Notes: a model not told the origin generated them from the sequence alone. 64,000 nt of DNA from Brasenia schreberi (GCA_036023115.1 JAYKKT010000061.1:10244501-10308500); one strand, 5' to 3'. Shown: positions 12,601 through 27,853, counted from the stretch's first letter. Translations and numbers: made by a program.

Positions 12601-15600
12601 TTAGTTGTAGTAGTAGAATGGTAGAAGGTGCAGAGTGCCAAATGCTGCTAAATTGTTCCCTTCTAAAATTTATGATCTTGTACTGCTCCTTTCACTTTAA
12701 AGGCAGTTGCAGCTGGAAAGCCTGGAATTGTTGATTATTTTCTTTTTTCCTATACAAAGTGATTTGTTTTGCTCATGATTGGACCACTTTTACATGGGCA
12801 TTTGCTAAACTGAAAGGGAAGTTGAGTTGGTGTATTTCTGAAGATGTCTGTTCTGTTGTTGAAAACTTGAAACTAATTTTGCCAAATCACTTCTTCATTT
12901 TTCTTATTACTCCTTTGCCTAGTTTCTGATTGAAATTAATTCTACGTTTTTCTGGTGCAGAGACCTTATTCCTCCATCACCTCAGGAATATCCAATCTTG
13001 GGCCTTAATCTTTTAAGGCTTCTCGTTCAGAATAGGATAGCCGAATTCCACACTGAACTAGAGCTTCTTTCTGCAAGTGCACTGGAGAATCCTTGCATTA
13101 AACATGCCATAGAGCTTGAGCAGTCTTTTATGGAGGGAGCTTACAATCGTGTGCTTAGTGCTAGGCAAACAGTTCCACACAGCACTTACGTCTATTACAT
13201 GGATCTTCTTGCAAAGACAGTCCGGTAACACATCCCATTAGATGCCTGATAAATTGCTTTGTGCTTGGAAACTAGGTAGTAGCTTCTAACGACACCATTT
13301 CCTCAATTCAGCGATGAGATAGCAGGCTGCAGTGAAAAAGCATATGATTTCTTGAGCGTTGCTGATGCTAAGCAGATGCTAATGTTTCCATCTGAGCAAG
13401 AGCTGCTGGAATATATTAAGGAGGTAAAGGATTTTAAATTGCAAAATGAGCAATGCATTTCTTTATTTTTGCTTCCACTTGTTTTTTTCCTCATTTTCAT
13501 TCTCTCTGTATTGCTGATTTGGAGGATCAGTAAATGTTGATCCAAATAAGCTGGACACTTTGGCTTTTAAGTTGGCTCATATATGACATGAGTCCAAGTG
13601 GGATGATTAACCTTTTCTAGGGGTTCAACTCTGCTCACGGTCCTTCTACCGTTTGGCACCATGAACGTCTAGTAGTTGAAATCCATAACTTTTTCTCTCT
13701 TAAGAATATAGATATCTGAAGAAAAAATGTTGGAGGCTAGTCGGTCAAGCAGGTCAGAGGGTTAGCCTTCTGGCTTCAAGGTATTTTATAGTAGCTATTT
13801 GTGCTTTGCAAGTCTTTGCCCGCATCTGTAGATATGATAGTGTTGGCATCCTAGGGCAATGACTTGGTACGTTAGAAATTGTCAGATCAAATCACTAGAA
13901 GACTGGCGATACAGTGTGGATTGCTTTCCAAAAGATGGGAAAGAAAGATCTTATAGATATGCACTAAGAAAGACAAGCAGGTAATTTGTGATTTTGATAC
14001 CTCTTTCTGTTCCATTTTGGAAAAACGGACAAGGGATACAGAAAAAGGAATTAGTAATATGGACTATGGAGGGTGGTGATACACTGATTGATATGAATGA
14101 GATTGAGTGTTTAGGAGACTGTATGGATGTATGAGCTGTTTGATCTTAGATAACCTAAGCTACCGAAGTCCACACTTGTCTAGTAGTGTTGGATTTTTCT
14201 ACTTGTTGAAGTCTTTTGGTTTTTTGTGATTCCTCATCCAAATAGAAAGCTTGATCGTTCCCAGTTTATCTGTGAACCCTTTGGCACAAGGAGTTGGTAG
14301 AAGTTTCTTCATTCATTCCAACTTGGTGATCAATAATGCTATTTCTGGTTATCTCTAAATTTCTAAGCTGAATTGTCGACCTGCTCAGTAGGTCAAAAGT
14401 ATATCCAAATAAACATAAAGGACTGGTTGTCTATTCCACGGATAGGTTCATAAGGCCACTATGTTGAGTAAAGATTTCAAGTGACTTCCGTTAGAGTTTA
14501 GACCTATACAAAGGAATTTCGGCTTCTATCTATCTGCTGCAACCCATCAGTTGAAACCTATCATTTTTTTCTTTTGTCAGCACCTATAAATCTCTAAGCC
14601 CAGAAGTGTAGTTGAGGGGTTGCTGGTCAAAAAATTGTAGTTGGGATGAATTCCTTGTGGAAATCTGCTAGAGCTACTCTGGATTAACATTCTCCTAGCT
14701 GACATGCACAGTGAGCAGTAGCTCACCAGGCTAAGGGATTGATACACAGGGGCATGCATCTGGCTTCGGCCTCCCCGTTGTACCATAAAAACGTTGACCT
14801 GCAAACAACAACAACTAAGCCTTTTTCCATACTAGATGGGGTCAGCTACATGGATTCTTTATTTTCACAGGGCCCTATCATGTGTCATGCTAGCAGTTAA
14901 CTCAATATAAATTAGATCATTCTTTATTGTTTCTTTTCAATACTTTTGTGATCATCCTCTTCTCTCATTTTATCCTCTATTGGTGCTACTCCCAATTAGT
15001 TTCTAATAACCACATTATGTATGTGGTCTTCCCTTGTGTGACCACTCATCCATCTCAACATCTTTGTTTATGCTATGAATATTTTTTGCACATATTGATA
15101 ATTAACTGCTGAACATTCAAAACCATAAAACATAATAGGTATTTTCTTATCACATAAAACATAATTGGATATAATATAACAACAATAACTAAGCCTTTTC
15201 CCATACTAGACAGGGTCGGCTACATGGATTCTTTGTTTCCACATAGCCCTATCACGTGCCATGTTAGCAGTTAACTCATAATAAGCTAGGTCATTCTTTA
15301 TTGTTTCTTTCCAACACTTGGGTGGTCATTCTCTACCTCTTTTAATACTTTCAAAATCTAGTTTTTCTCTACCTCTTTTAATACTTTCAAAATCTAGTTT
15401 TTCATACCTTCTTACAGGTTCTTCTTTTGATCTTCTTTCTATATGTCCAATCCACCTTAAATTATATTCTCTCATTTTATCCTCTATTGGCATAATTTAT
15501 TTCTAATAACCTCATTATGTATATGGTATTTTCTTGTATGACCACTCATCCATCTCAACATCTTCATTTCTGTTACAGACATCTTTTGATTAACTGCCCA

Positions 15601-18339
15601 ACACTGAAAACCATAAAACATGGCAGGTCTAATTGCTGCTCTATAATATTTACCTTTTAACTTTAATGATATCTTTTTATCACAAAGAATACTTGATGCT
15701 CCTCTCCATTTTAACCAACCAACATTAATTCTATGTATAACATCTCCATTAATTCTACCATCACTTTGAAAAATTGACCCTAAGTATTTAAAACTTTTCT
15801 TTTGGGGAATACAATGTGTGCCAATTTTAATTTCTATGTCCTTTGAAATAACCAAATGATCAAACTTACATTCCATATATTCTGTCTTTGTTCTAATAAG
15901 TCGGAAGCCTTTACTTTCTAATGTTTCTCTCCATAGTTCCATTTTTCTATTAACTTTTTCCTTAGACTCTTCCACTAACACAATATCATATGCAAATAAC
16001 GTACACTAAGGTACTTCATCTTAAATATGTTTTGTTAACTCATCAATCACCATTATAAATAAGTATAGACTTAAAGTTGATCCTTGATGTAACCCAATAT
16101 TAACTTCAAAGAAGTCTGATATTCCTTCATGAGTTCTCACACATGTTTTTGCACCATCGTACATGTCTCTTATAAGGTTTATGTATGTCAATGGGATACT
16201 TCTGGGCTCTTTTTTCCAAGGTTCTCCAAAGAACCTCTCTCGGTACCCTATCGTAAGTTTTTTCTAATCAATAAATATTATGTAAAGGTCTTTTTTTTTT
16301 GCTCTAAAATGTTCCATAAGATGTCAATCGCTTCAATAGTGGTTCTGCCTGGCATGAATTCAAATTGGTTCTCTTTATTTTCATTAAAAAACTTATAAAA
16401 ATAGTTTTTCCATATATTTCTTATATCATCATTTGCCACTAGAATTTTCTCATCCTCGTCTTTGATGCATTTAAAAGAATTAAGATCTTTAGTTTTCTTA
16501 TCTCTAGCCGTATCTATTCTAAAAATATCTCTTTCACCCACTTTTTAGTTGAGTTTTTTATATAAATCCTCCTAAATTTTAGCTTTTGCTTCACTGATGG
16601 TTTTTTTCGCTAACTTAATTTATAACATGCCCTCTTTGCCTTGATTTTATTTTGCACTACTTCACTCCACCACCAAGCTTCTTTTTGTGCCAGTATACCT
16701 CCCTTAGATTTACCTAACACATCTTTTGCCACTTTTTTTAATAAGTATATAGCCATATTGTTTCACATGTCACAAGGTGTACCAACATAATTCTAAGCAT
16801 CTCCTTGAAGGACTTTCTGTTTAAATATATCTTTTTTCTCGTTTTTGAGGTTTCACCATTTAGTCCGAATAGCTCAATGCACTCTTTTCTTCTTTGTCTA
16901 TTTTTTATTTATAAAATCTATAACTAAAAATCGATGTTGGGTGGTTAAGCTTTCTCTTGGAATTACCTTGCAATCTTTACATCACACTTTACCTTTTTTA
17001 TATAAATAAAGTAATCAAATTGTGTTTATGATAAGCCACTTATAAGTAATTAAATGTTCATCTCATTTTTTGAAGATTGTATTTGACTATAAAGAGGTCA
17101 AATACCATAACAAAATTTAAAATCTCCCTATCTTCCTCATTTATATCCCCAAAACCAAAGTTTCCATGAATACCTTGATATCCTAATGCCTCTTTACCGA
17201 CGTGTCCATTTAAGTCTCCTCCTAAACAAATCATCTTCCTTTGTGGAATTCTTTGAATCACCTTATCTAACTCTTCCCAAAAAGCCGTTTTTATACTATC
17301 TTCTAGTCCTACTTGGGGTGCATAGGCACAAACTATATTCAAAACTTATGTTCCTAACACTCATTTCAACGTCATGATTGAGTCTATCCTTTACATCTTT
17401 ATTTATGATAATACCAACTCCGTTTCGAGTTTTTTTCTTACCTGAGTACCATAATTTAAAACATGTATCCTCAATCTCCTTTGCTTTTTCTCCAACCTAC
17501 TTTGTCTTATAAACATAGAATAAAATATGAATCTTTTTCCGAATCATACTATCTACCACTTCCATTAGCTTACCGGATAATGTACCGATATTCCAAGAAC
17601 CAATATGAATCTTATTATCTAGGACTAGCTTTCTTACTCCCCGCATCCGTCTATATTGAAATATGGAAACCCTCTTTGTAATTTATTCACTACATTCGGG
17701 CGGCAATGTAGCATGACTAACTTCTTTACCCACACCCGTCCATGAATTGGGAACTCTCTCTGCAGTTATTCACTACATCTGGGCAAAAATGTAGTGGCCC
17801 TTTTTTACTTTTCACAACATTCGAGTTTTGTATCGTGTCATTAGATGGGGACGCCCCAAAGCAATGGTCATAATTTGTGTAATCCATGATATAAAAATCC
17901 GACAAAGTTTTACGTTGGCTGTCGAAAACTTAAGACAACCCTCCTCCTTTATTCGAGCTTAGGACCGGTCGGGTTATATGACAATAATGTATCATGTGTC
18001 ATTTTGCCCTTCACTCTTGATTTCATGGTCACTGCCAAGATCTGGATCTCATAAATCCACAGGTTTCTTTTGCCATATAAAAGCCAGTTCCAGACACCGT
18101 TCTTGACATTTTGCCAGTCAAAGGTTCCTCAATTGTTCTTACTTTTCCAGAAATATTTTGAATGGTTTGTATAACTTGTTAAATAGCAAAATAAGGAAAA
18201 AGAATTAACAAGTTCAAGTATTATTTTTCTTATTAAAACAAAAAATTGGAAACCTTAAAATAAAAGAAACAAGAAGCAGAAACATGTATGTTTAAAGGTG
18301 CTTTGAATAAAAAAAGAGGTAATTGTTGTGACAGTATTG

Positions 18340-18395
<56 letters not shown>

Positions 18396-18876
18396 TGTGT
18401 TTTTAATAACTTGCAAAACTTCTTGGATGCCATGATGCTGTTTCTCAGGGAGCAATAATGTTATCGACTGTTGTACCAACAAAAAAAATGTTGTCGACTG
18501 GCATCAGGTCATTGTGCTTGATGACTGAAATTTCCTCAACATATGTATTATTTATTTAAATTTGTTGGCAAGCATGTGTAAGGAATCACGCAAAGTTGGG
18601 AACCGGTTAAAGTCGTCAGGTGGATTGCATTTACATGTCTTGAATAAGCTAGGCCGCTCCATCATAGCAACTGAAATTCGAGCACCACCTAATTTCAGTA
18701 AGTTAAATCTTTATCTGCCTGCTGTATATTTGCAGGAGCATCTGGAGTGGGAGGTCAGAAATGGTTTTGTGTTCTTCCAGAAGGCAAAGGAAACAGCACC
18801 TTGCAAGGAAATTCCATCTTTGCAGCTCATCAATCAGACTCTCAGCTATGCTAGAGAATTAGAGCGTATCGTGTAA
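6630..18876 (+). CDS. RPN12A: 26S proteasome non-ATPase regulatory subunit 8 / RPN12
   Basis: Exons: 6630-6734, 8605-8683, 11696-11798, 12961-13224, 13312-13423, 18736-18876. They join in frame with GT-AG borders to 267 codons plus TAA, the same length I recall for Arabidopsis RPN12a. RPN12 is a lid subunit of the 19S regulatory particle; its C-terminal PCI-type (CSN8/PSMD8/EIF3K) region places it in the lid, and it is incorporated late in lid assembly. Recognisable stretches are QVFERFKAAF (exon 1), ERDFFQLKPYY (exon 3), GLNLLRLLVQNRIAEFHTEL and YNRVLSARQT (exon 4), and KETAPCKEIPSLQLINQTLS (exon 6), which reaches the normal C-terminus. The start is fixed by homology and by the leader GA tract. 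Intron 5 (5.3 kb) holds two antisense RTE copies and a (TA)n tract; intron 3 holds a short RTE derivative. An RTE LINE sits about 200 bp after the stop. The reading frame is intact. Confidence 0.96.
8512..8534. repeat. (TG)n microsatellite in RPN12A intron 1
   Basis: A short run of alternating TG about 70 bp before exon 2. Confidence 0.85.
12421..12616 (+). mobile_element. Short internally deleted RTE derivative with target-site duplication
   Basis: About 125 bp match the 5' end of the full RTE LINE at 45632 (GAACTCC...TATGTAAGG, then GGAGGAGGGTTGTGTTAGGC). These join through an A-run to the last ~60 bp of the LINE (AACAAAGAATCCATGTAGC... GGCTTAGTTG) with a (TAG)n tail. Perfect copies of AATGGTAGAA flank it at 12411-12420 and 12617-12626. 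It therefore moved as a unit by target-primed reverse transcription, presumably using the LINE enzyme. It lies in RPN12A intron 3, sense to the gene. Confidence 0.9.
14715..14800 (+). repeat. SINE-like repeat (family 2), degenerate
   Basis: It shares GGCTAAGGG and TGGCTTCGGCCTCCCC...GTACCA with 5296-5405. It directly abuts the 3' end of the antisense RTE fragment at 14804. Confidence 0.4.
14804..15150 (-). mobile_element. RTE LINE 3' fragment in RPN12A intron 5
   Basis: It starts with the reverse complement of the RTE tail (ACAACAACAACTAAGCC) and continues through the C-terminal coding region, with deletions and stops. It is antisense to RPN12A. Confidence 0.85.
15178..17960 (-). mobile_element. 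RTE LINE, near full length, decayed, in RPN12A intron 5
   Basis: On the minus strand it runs from near the RTE 5' end (GGAGGAGGGTTGTCTTAAG close to 17940) through the endonuclease ([20 protein letters not shown] near 17170-17230) and reverse transcriptase to the 3' end at 15178. Many stops and frameshifts break the single large ORF; the longest open part is 165 codons at 15484-15981. It is antisense to the host gene and accounts for about half of intron 5. Confidence 0.92.
18344..18393. repeat. (TA)n microsatellite
   Basis: About 25 TA units in RPN12A intron 5, roughly 340 bp before the last exon. Confidence 0.95.
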
Positions 18877-19075
18877 TGGTAATCAGGCATTTCAAAACTG
18901 TTCTTGCCGTTCTTTTTTGTCTCTCTCCACTGTTTTTCTGTTGGAACTACAAGCAAGGGGAAACAGGTATTAACATGGATATGCCTTTGTAATGTTTTCT
19001 AATAACAATCATTGTTGCATTGGCTTTTCTTTGCTAATTTTCTATTTTCTTTATATTTAAATATTATGGCATTTT

Positions 19076-20507
19076 AAGAAATATGGAAAAACTATTTAAA
19101 TAGCAAGGGGAAACAGGAATCACTTGGCTCACAAGACTATTTAATGAAATATGGAAAAACCAAAAGATGCCCGAGGAATGGAGAGCAAGTACACTTATAC
19201 CCGTATATAAGAACAAGGGAGACATTCAAAATTGTGTGAATTATCGAGGTATCAAGTTAATGAGTCATACTATGAAATTATGGGAAAGAATTATCGAATG
19301 TAGGTTAAGACAAGTATCAAGTACAACGGAGAACCAATTTGGATTTATGCGAGGTAGATCTACTATTGAAGCGATTCACCTTCTGAGACGTCTTATGGAA
19401 CATTTTAGAGCAAAAAAGAAAGACCTTCACATGATATTTATTGATCTAGAAAAAGCTTATGATAGGGTACCGAGGGAGGTTCTTTGGAGAACTTTGAAAA
19501 AAAGAGGTATCCCATTGACATATATTAACCTTATAAGAGACATGTATGATGATGCAAAAACATGTGTGAGGACTCATGAAGGAACGACAAACTTCTTTGA
19601 AGTTAATATTGGGTTACATCAAGGATCAACTTTAAGTCCATACTTATTTATAATGGTGATGGATGAGTTAACAAAACATATTCAAGATGAAGTACCTTGG
19701 TGTATGTTATTTGCAGATGACATTGTATTAGTGGAGGAGTCTAAGGAAAAAGTTAATAGAAAATTGGAACTATGGAGAGAAACATTAGAAAACAAAGGCC
19801 TCCGACTTAGTAGAACAAAGACAGAATATATGGAATGTAAGTTTGATCATTTGGCTACTTCAGAGGACATATGCATTCCCCAAAAGGAAAGTTTTAAATA
19901 CCTAGGGTCAATTTTTCAAAGTGATGGAAGAATTGATGGAGATGTTACACATAGAATTAATGCTGGTTGGTTAAAATGGAGAGGAGCATCAGGTATTCTT
20001 TGTGATAAGAAGATACCATTAAAATTAAAAGGTAAATATTATAGAGCAGCAATTAGGCCTGCCATGTTTTATGGTTCTGAGTGTTGGGCAGTTAATCATC
20101 AACATGTACAAAAGATGTCTGTGACAGAAATGAAGATGTTGAGATGGATGAGTGGCCATACAAGAAAAGACCGTATACATAATGAGGTTATTAGAAACAA
20201 ATTAGGAGTGGCACCAATAGAGGATAAAATGGGAGAACATCGTTTAAGATGGTTTGGACATATAGAAAGAAGATCAAAAGAATAACCTGTAAGAAGGTTA
20301 GAGAAACTAAATTTGGAAAGTATTAAAAGAGGTAGAGGACGACCACAAAAGTGTTGGAAAGAAACAATAAAGAATGATCTAGTTTATTGGGAGTTAACTG
20401 CTAACATGGCACACGATAGGGATCTGTGGAAACAAAGAATCCATGTAGCCGACCCCGTCTAGTATGGGAAAAGGCTTAGTTGTTGTTTGTTTGTTTGTTG
20501 TTGTTTG
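19076..20507 (+). mobile_element. RTE LINE, 5'-truncated, with target-site duplication
   Basis: The insertion is flanked by TTAAATATTATGGCATTTT at 19057-19075 and 20508-20526. The reverse transcriptase ORF is open from 19167 to 20285 (372 codons, FADD present) and closes at a TAA; compared with the copy at 42559 about seven codons near 19867 are missing. Its 3' tail is a mix of TTG and TTTG units. It lies just downstream of RPN12A in the same orientation. Confidence 0.92.
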
Positions 20508-20890
20508 TTAAATATTATGGCATTTTCTAATAACGATCATTGTTTTGCTAATGTCGTGGAAACGACCTTTTATGGGTCGAGCATAAAACACTGAAGCTAG
20601 GACCCTCAGCCTGTGACTTGTTTTACTTCAGGGGATGTACAGCCTACAGGAAGAAAATTGATTTAGTGGTTACACAATCTTCTTGAAAGGAGAACGTCGC
20701 CTCAAAATGGCATAGAGCACTGGCTAGAGGGTTGGCTCTTTAGCGGCTCCGAGGAGTGCATCTCTGCCTACCATTTGGCCTTATACAAATGGAAAATGAA
20801 AAAGCCTCAACTTAATGCAGCTTTTTAAGCATTTAGCCTGGAGTTGTATGTAGCAATCAGCATGATCTTAGCACGATTAGCTCAATACTT

Positions 20891-21127
<237 letters not shown>

Positions 21128-21762
21128 AAGGCCAGGCGTTGATTAATTTGCAAGTTGTTCGTGCTACTTTATGAATGCTCACTTGGTTTAAAGTATTCAA
21201 TCTCTAGAGAGTGAGAGAGAGAGGGCTCACATCCAGAAGATCAATCACTAAAGCCTAACATTGTTAAGAGCAGTTTGCTGGGTTTTAAATATGTCTTATT
21301 TTATTCTCCACTGTTCATACTTTTGATGACTCTAAGAAAAGGAAAAACTTACTGTTAGCGAAGTGATAAGAGATGAAGTTGACCTCACACTATCAAATGA
21401 AAAAAACACAAACTTGAACAAGAATATGTGAAAAATTAAAATTTTGAAGTATTAAAAAGGATAGAGAAAGCCTCAAAAGTAATAGAACGAAAGAATAAAA
21501 CATTAATCTTTGTTTCCTTATTCCAACTAAATGTTTATTGAGTTAATTCATTGCTACCATCCTTGTGGATGACCCCACTTAGTTTGAGTGAGGGCTTCTT
21601 TTTCTGTCGACAATTTTCATGTCCCAAAATTTACCTTACATGAGCATTCACTTTGATTACAATAATAAATTAAAGTACTAAAGATAATGAAGTTTAAGGT
21701 ATTGTTAAACTCACATCCAATGATTATTCTTTACTCACGTGCATAGGATAAGTCCACAACGT

Positions 21763-21767
<5 letters not shown>

Positions 21768-21812
<45 letters not shown>
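21768..21812. repeat. (TA)n microsatellite
   Basis: A TA run bordering the left end of the foldback MITE. Confidence 0.95.
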
Positions 21813-21816
<4 letters not shown>

Positions 21817-22067
21817 AGAGAGAAACTGATATATGCTAGCATCCTTAGGTGCTAGTAAATTCAAACAAATCTCAACCATTTTTCTTTGATGATGAATGAT
21901 TGAGATTTGAAATTTAAAAAGCAAAAGTATTTATGAAAATAAAGTGTACTTATAAAAGTATATATTATAGATTCATATCTCAATCATTAATCACTAAAAG
22001 ATAGGTAGTTGAGATTTGTTTGGATTTGCTAGCATATCAGAATTCTAACATATACGAGTCTCTCTCT

Positions 22068-22070
<3 letters not shown>
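21813..22070. mobile_element. Foldback MITE about 258 bp
   Basis: The left end (AAAGAGAGAGAAACTGATAT...CAAACAAATCTCAAC) and the reverse complement of the right end (AAGAGAGAGAGACTCGTATA...CAAACAAATCTCAAC) match over more than 65 bp. Pairing then continues inward through GAATGATTGAGAT. Nearly the whole element can fold back on itself. No ORF is present. It sits between TA arrays, as expected for TA-targeting MITEs, but the superfamily is not clear. Confidence 0.7.

Positions 22071-22137
<67 letters not shown>
22071..22137. repeat. (TA)n microsatellite, centre of a perfect palindrome
   Basis: About 33 TA units lie between CTCTCTCTCTT on the left and AAGAGAGAGA on the right. The whole of 22060-22148 is self-complementary. 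Confidence 0.93.
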
Positions 22138-22141
<4 letters not shown>

Positions 22142-22322
22142 AGAGAGAAATTGGTAAAGTGCACACCTAATACATGCTTAAATATTTGAACCATTATATG
22201 TGTGAGATCAAGATTAAAATTCAAATTTTAAAAGTAAAAAAGTATAAGCTACTTTTTATAGGTGCATTAAATGCGCGTGGTCTTATTTTATTTTTTGATT
22301 TAAAAATCTCAACCAAGATGAG

Positions 22323-25377
<3,055 letters not shown>

Positions 25378-25432
<55 letters not shown>
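25378..25432. repeat. (TA)n microsatellite
   Basis: About 27 TA units, followed by an AAAT-rich stretch. Confidence 0.95.
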
Positions 25433-25437
<5 letters not shown>

Positions 25438-25969
25438 TATAAAAATAAGGAACAAGCAGTTAAGGTGGTCCGGCACTGCAAGAAAGAATACTAATGTGTG
25501 CAAATATCAAAAGGAAACAATAAAATATTTCTATAGGTGCGCTTTTCTAGAGTTAAATGCTAATCGTGCACATTGATGACAAGGAATCGATGCAGGCCAA
25601 GGCTTAGTGATCTGATTTTTGGAGGAAGAAAAGACTCGCACATTTAAGAAAAGATCCACGTTGATAAATAAACAGAATTCCCTAAGGACAAATCCATAGT
25701 TCTATCATCAACTGTCTCATATCTACGTTAAACCGCTTCAATATTTCACGAGTTGAATCTTCTCCTGATAAAAAACATAGAATCCAAACAAGAGAAAGAT
25801 CAAACTGCGCAACTTTTTTCAGACTGAGAAAAACAGGAGCACAATTTTGTGCCCCAAAGAGGGGGAGGGGAGCACAGTGAAAGAAGTTTCCAGCTGCTGG
25901 GCATTCCAGGGTTCGCCTATGGTAGAATCCGACCTTCGGCAAGGATCTTAGTCTCGGAGTTCATTTTCT

Positions 25970-26090
25970 TTTTCCGTTACATTACAAGAGGAGCCCAACA
26001 CTTGCATCCTTTGCAAGTCGAACTCCCACCAGCAGCACCGGCGCTAGAGCGTCCTGCCGTTGGGTCTCAAGAGTTTTACACTTGTTCAAT
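25970..26090 (-). repeat. SINE-like repeat (family 1)
   Basis: On the minus strand it reads GGCAGGACGCTCTAGCGCC, GGGAGTTCGACTTGC (B-box) and CTCCTCTTGTAATG followed by an A-rich tail. It shares CGCTCTAGC and CCTCCTCTT with the copies at 55706 and 56027. It lies just beyond the 3' end of the NF-YB gene, on the same strand. Confidence 0.6.
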
Positions 26091-26263
26091 CCCCACAGAA
26101 CAATTATTCCGAGTTCTAAGCAAAATTCACACACAAAAAGAATCAGTGAAAACATGCCCAACAGAATTGTTCAATCACCCATTATCTTGATTCTTGCGTA
26201 AAAAAAGTAAAAGAATGAGTCGCCTCACAGCATATGATGCACCCTTGTCATGCACATCCCCCA

Positions 26264-26266
<3 letters not shown>

Positions 26267-26300
<34 letters not shown>
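26267..26300. repeat. (GA)n microsatellite near the NF-YB 3' end
   Basis: About 17 GA units starting roughly 95 bp beyond the NF-YB stop codon, read as CT on the coding strand and perhaps transcribed in its 3'UTR. Confidence 0.93.
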
Positions 26301-26302
<2 letters not shown>

Positions 26303-26393
26303 CATTCCGTTCCATGTACAGCCAGCCAATTATAATTACAATACAAAATTCATTAAAACTACCAGAGAGAAAGGGAGAGTACCAAACCCTAAT

Positions 26394-27005
26394 TTAAACC
26401 CTAGATCGTCCGGGCTGGGCGGCTGCGCCTCCTCCGTGCGTTGTTGGCGCCTCCTTTCTCGGAACCGGAATCTGGTATCCTCCAATAGCCCGCCCACCGT
26501 GCTCGTACATCAACCCTCCCGGATTCTGCGCTACCATCATCACCGGCACACCCCCATAAACACCACTGCCGCCACTAAATCCATTCTGTGACGAAACCCC
26601 ACCGTTACTAGTCTGGGCGCTAATTTCCTTCCCTCCTTCGCCTCTTCCGATCGAGCACTTCTCGCCCTCCATCTCGCGGAATTTCTGCAGGTAGATTTTG
26701 AGGGGCTCCACGTATTCTTCGAATCCGAGCGTCGTCATTGCCCACAGAAGATCGTCGCCGTTGATCGTCTTCCTTTTCTCCCTCTGACACTTGTCCGACG
26801 CCTCTCCCGTAATGAAGCTTATGAACTCCGACACGCACTCTTGAACCGTTTCCTTCGCATCTTTCGAAATCTTCGCGTTAGCGGGAAGAGACTTCTTCAT
26901 GATTCTGCTGACGTTCGCGATCGGGAGGAACCGATCTTGCTCCTTCGGCGAGCTCTCGCTCGCTCCTCCCTTTCCTCCGCCAGACTCGTTGTCGGAATCC
27001 GTCAT
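26394..27005 (-). CDS. NF-YB: Nuclear transcription factor Y subunit B (NF-YB2/3-like)
   Basis: This single exon gives 203 aa plus TAA. NF-YB pairs with NF-YC through a histone fold, and the dimer recruits NF-YA, or CONSTANS-type proteins in flowering control, to CCAAT-containing promoters in the nucleus. The core runs from about residue 24 to 113: [14 protein letters not shown] at the DNA-contact end, [20 protein letters not shown] in helix 2, [18 protein letters not shown] and [16 protein letters not shown]. Lysine at residue 48, where LEC1-type proteins have Asp, marks it as a non-LEC1 member. The tail is Gly-rich and ends in GRSRV. I start at [10 protein letters not shown] because related NF-YBs begin with MADSDN(D/E)SGG. 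The same frame is open to two further ATGs at 27065 and 27092, which would add 20 or 29 residues. A CCAAT box (reverse GATTGG) lies near 27135. Confidence 0.95.
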   Translation of the reverse strand: MTDSDNESGGGKGGASESSPKEQDRFLPIANVSRIMKKSLPANAKISKDAKETVQECVSEFISFITGEASDKCQREKRKTINGDDLLWAMTTLGFEEYVEPLKIYLQKFREMEGEKCSIGRGEGGKEISAQTSNGGVSSQNGFSGGSGVYGGVPVMMVAQNPGGLMYEHGGRAIGGYQIPVPRKEAPTTHGGGAAAQPGRSRV

Positions 27006-27350
27006 CTCCGTCTGGGACAATCTCGATTCGAACCGGACTTCTTCCCCTCGACTGCGAATTGGCATCGGAAAATAGTACCGACAAACCACCACCCACTAAA
27101 CGAAAATCGAAAAATCGTATCTTCTTCTTGTTTGATTGGTTCTTCTTCTTCTTCCTTTGGCTTGTCGGATCGCGCTTCGTTGCAGGGGAAGATAATTTTC
27201 TTCCTTCTCTTGTAATTTTCGAGTCTCTGATGATTCCGATCTCTCCCTTATAATTTCGTTTTCTCTCTCAGACAGACACAGCGTGCGAGCGAGAGATAGG
27301 TGGACGAGGGGCGTCAGATTGGTGGGTAATATCGCCGTCGGCTTTGACAC
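27006..27350 (-). promoter_or_regulatory. NF-YB leader and proximal promoter
   Basis: This is GC-richer than its surroundings, with CT-rich tracts near 27180-27290 and a CCAAT motif on the gene's strand near 27131-27136. No clear TATA box was found. The leader carries in-frame ATGs, as noted under the gene. Confidence 0.4.
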
Positions 27351-27570
27351 GTGGATTGTTTGAGGCCGTTTGTTTTTCGATTAGTATGCACCACGTTGGA
27401 GGCTCTTACTGCCGTTGGATTCCCTCACGGAGGAGTTTCGTCTGCCGTTGGTTTTTATCTCAACGTGACGCCCTGACCGGTGCTATTTTTCTTGTTTGGT
27501 ATAATTTCCAATTTTCTTTTATAATGATTATTGTCTTTTTCAAGTCTTGTCTTGTCGTGGTCCGGTTTTT

Positions 27571-27790
27571 ATGGAGGGTTGTTCATGGGTCGGATCTGGT
27601 TTACATCCGGGAAAGCCAGACCCGAACCCACCTAGCATCTATTAGATTTAGATATGCAACCATTCCAGATCTGTATGAGAAAGTCAGATTAGTATCGTAC
27701 GATAGTAAAATTATACACATACTTAGGAAAATTGGATCCTGCTTACCTTCGACATGCTCACCAATGTTCAACCATTGAAAAAAATGGTAA

Positions 27791-27853
<63 letters not shown>

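Noticed and set aside
18233..18482. Open frames rich in Ile-Tyr repeats here and at similar arrays (20913-21200, 22283-22576, 25279-25503, 27601-27906)
   Set aside because: They are translations of (TA)n and (GA)n microsatellites and have no protein character outside the repeat.
19167..20285. 372-codon ORF as a host gene
   Set aside because: It is the reverse transcriptase of an RTE LINE flanked by a target-site duplication.
26841..27215. ORFs opposite or shifted to NF-YB (for example 124 codons on the plus strand)
   Set aside because: They are shadows of the GC-richer NF-YB coding sequence.
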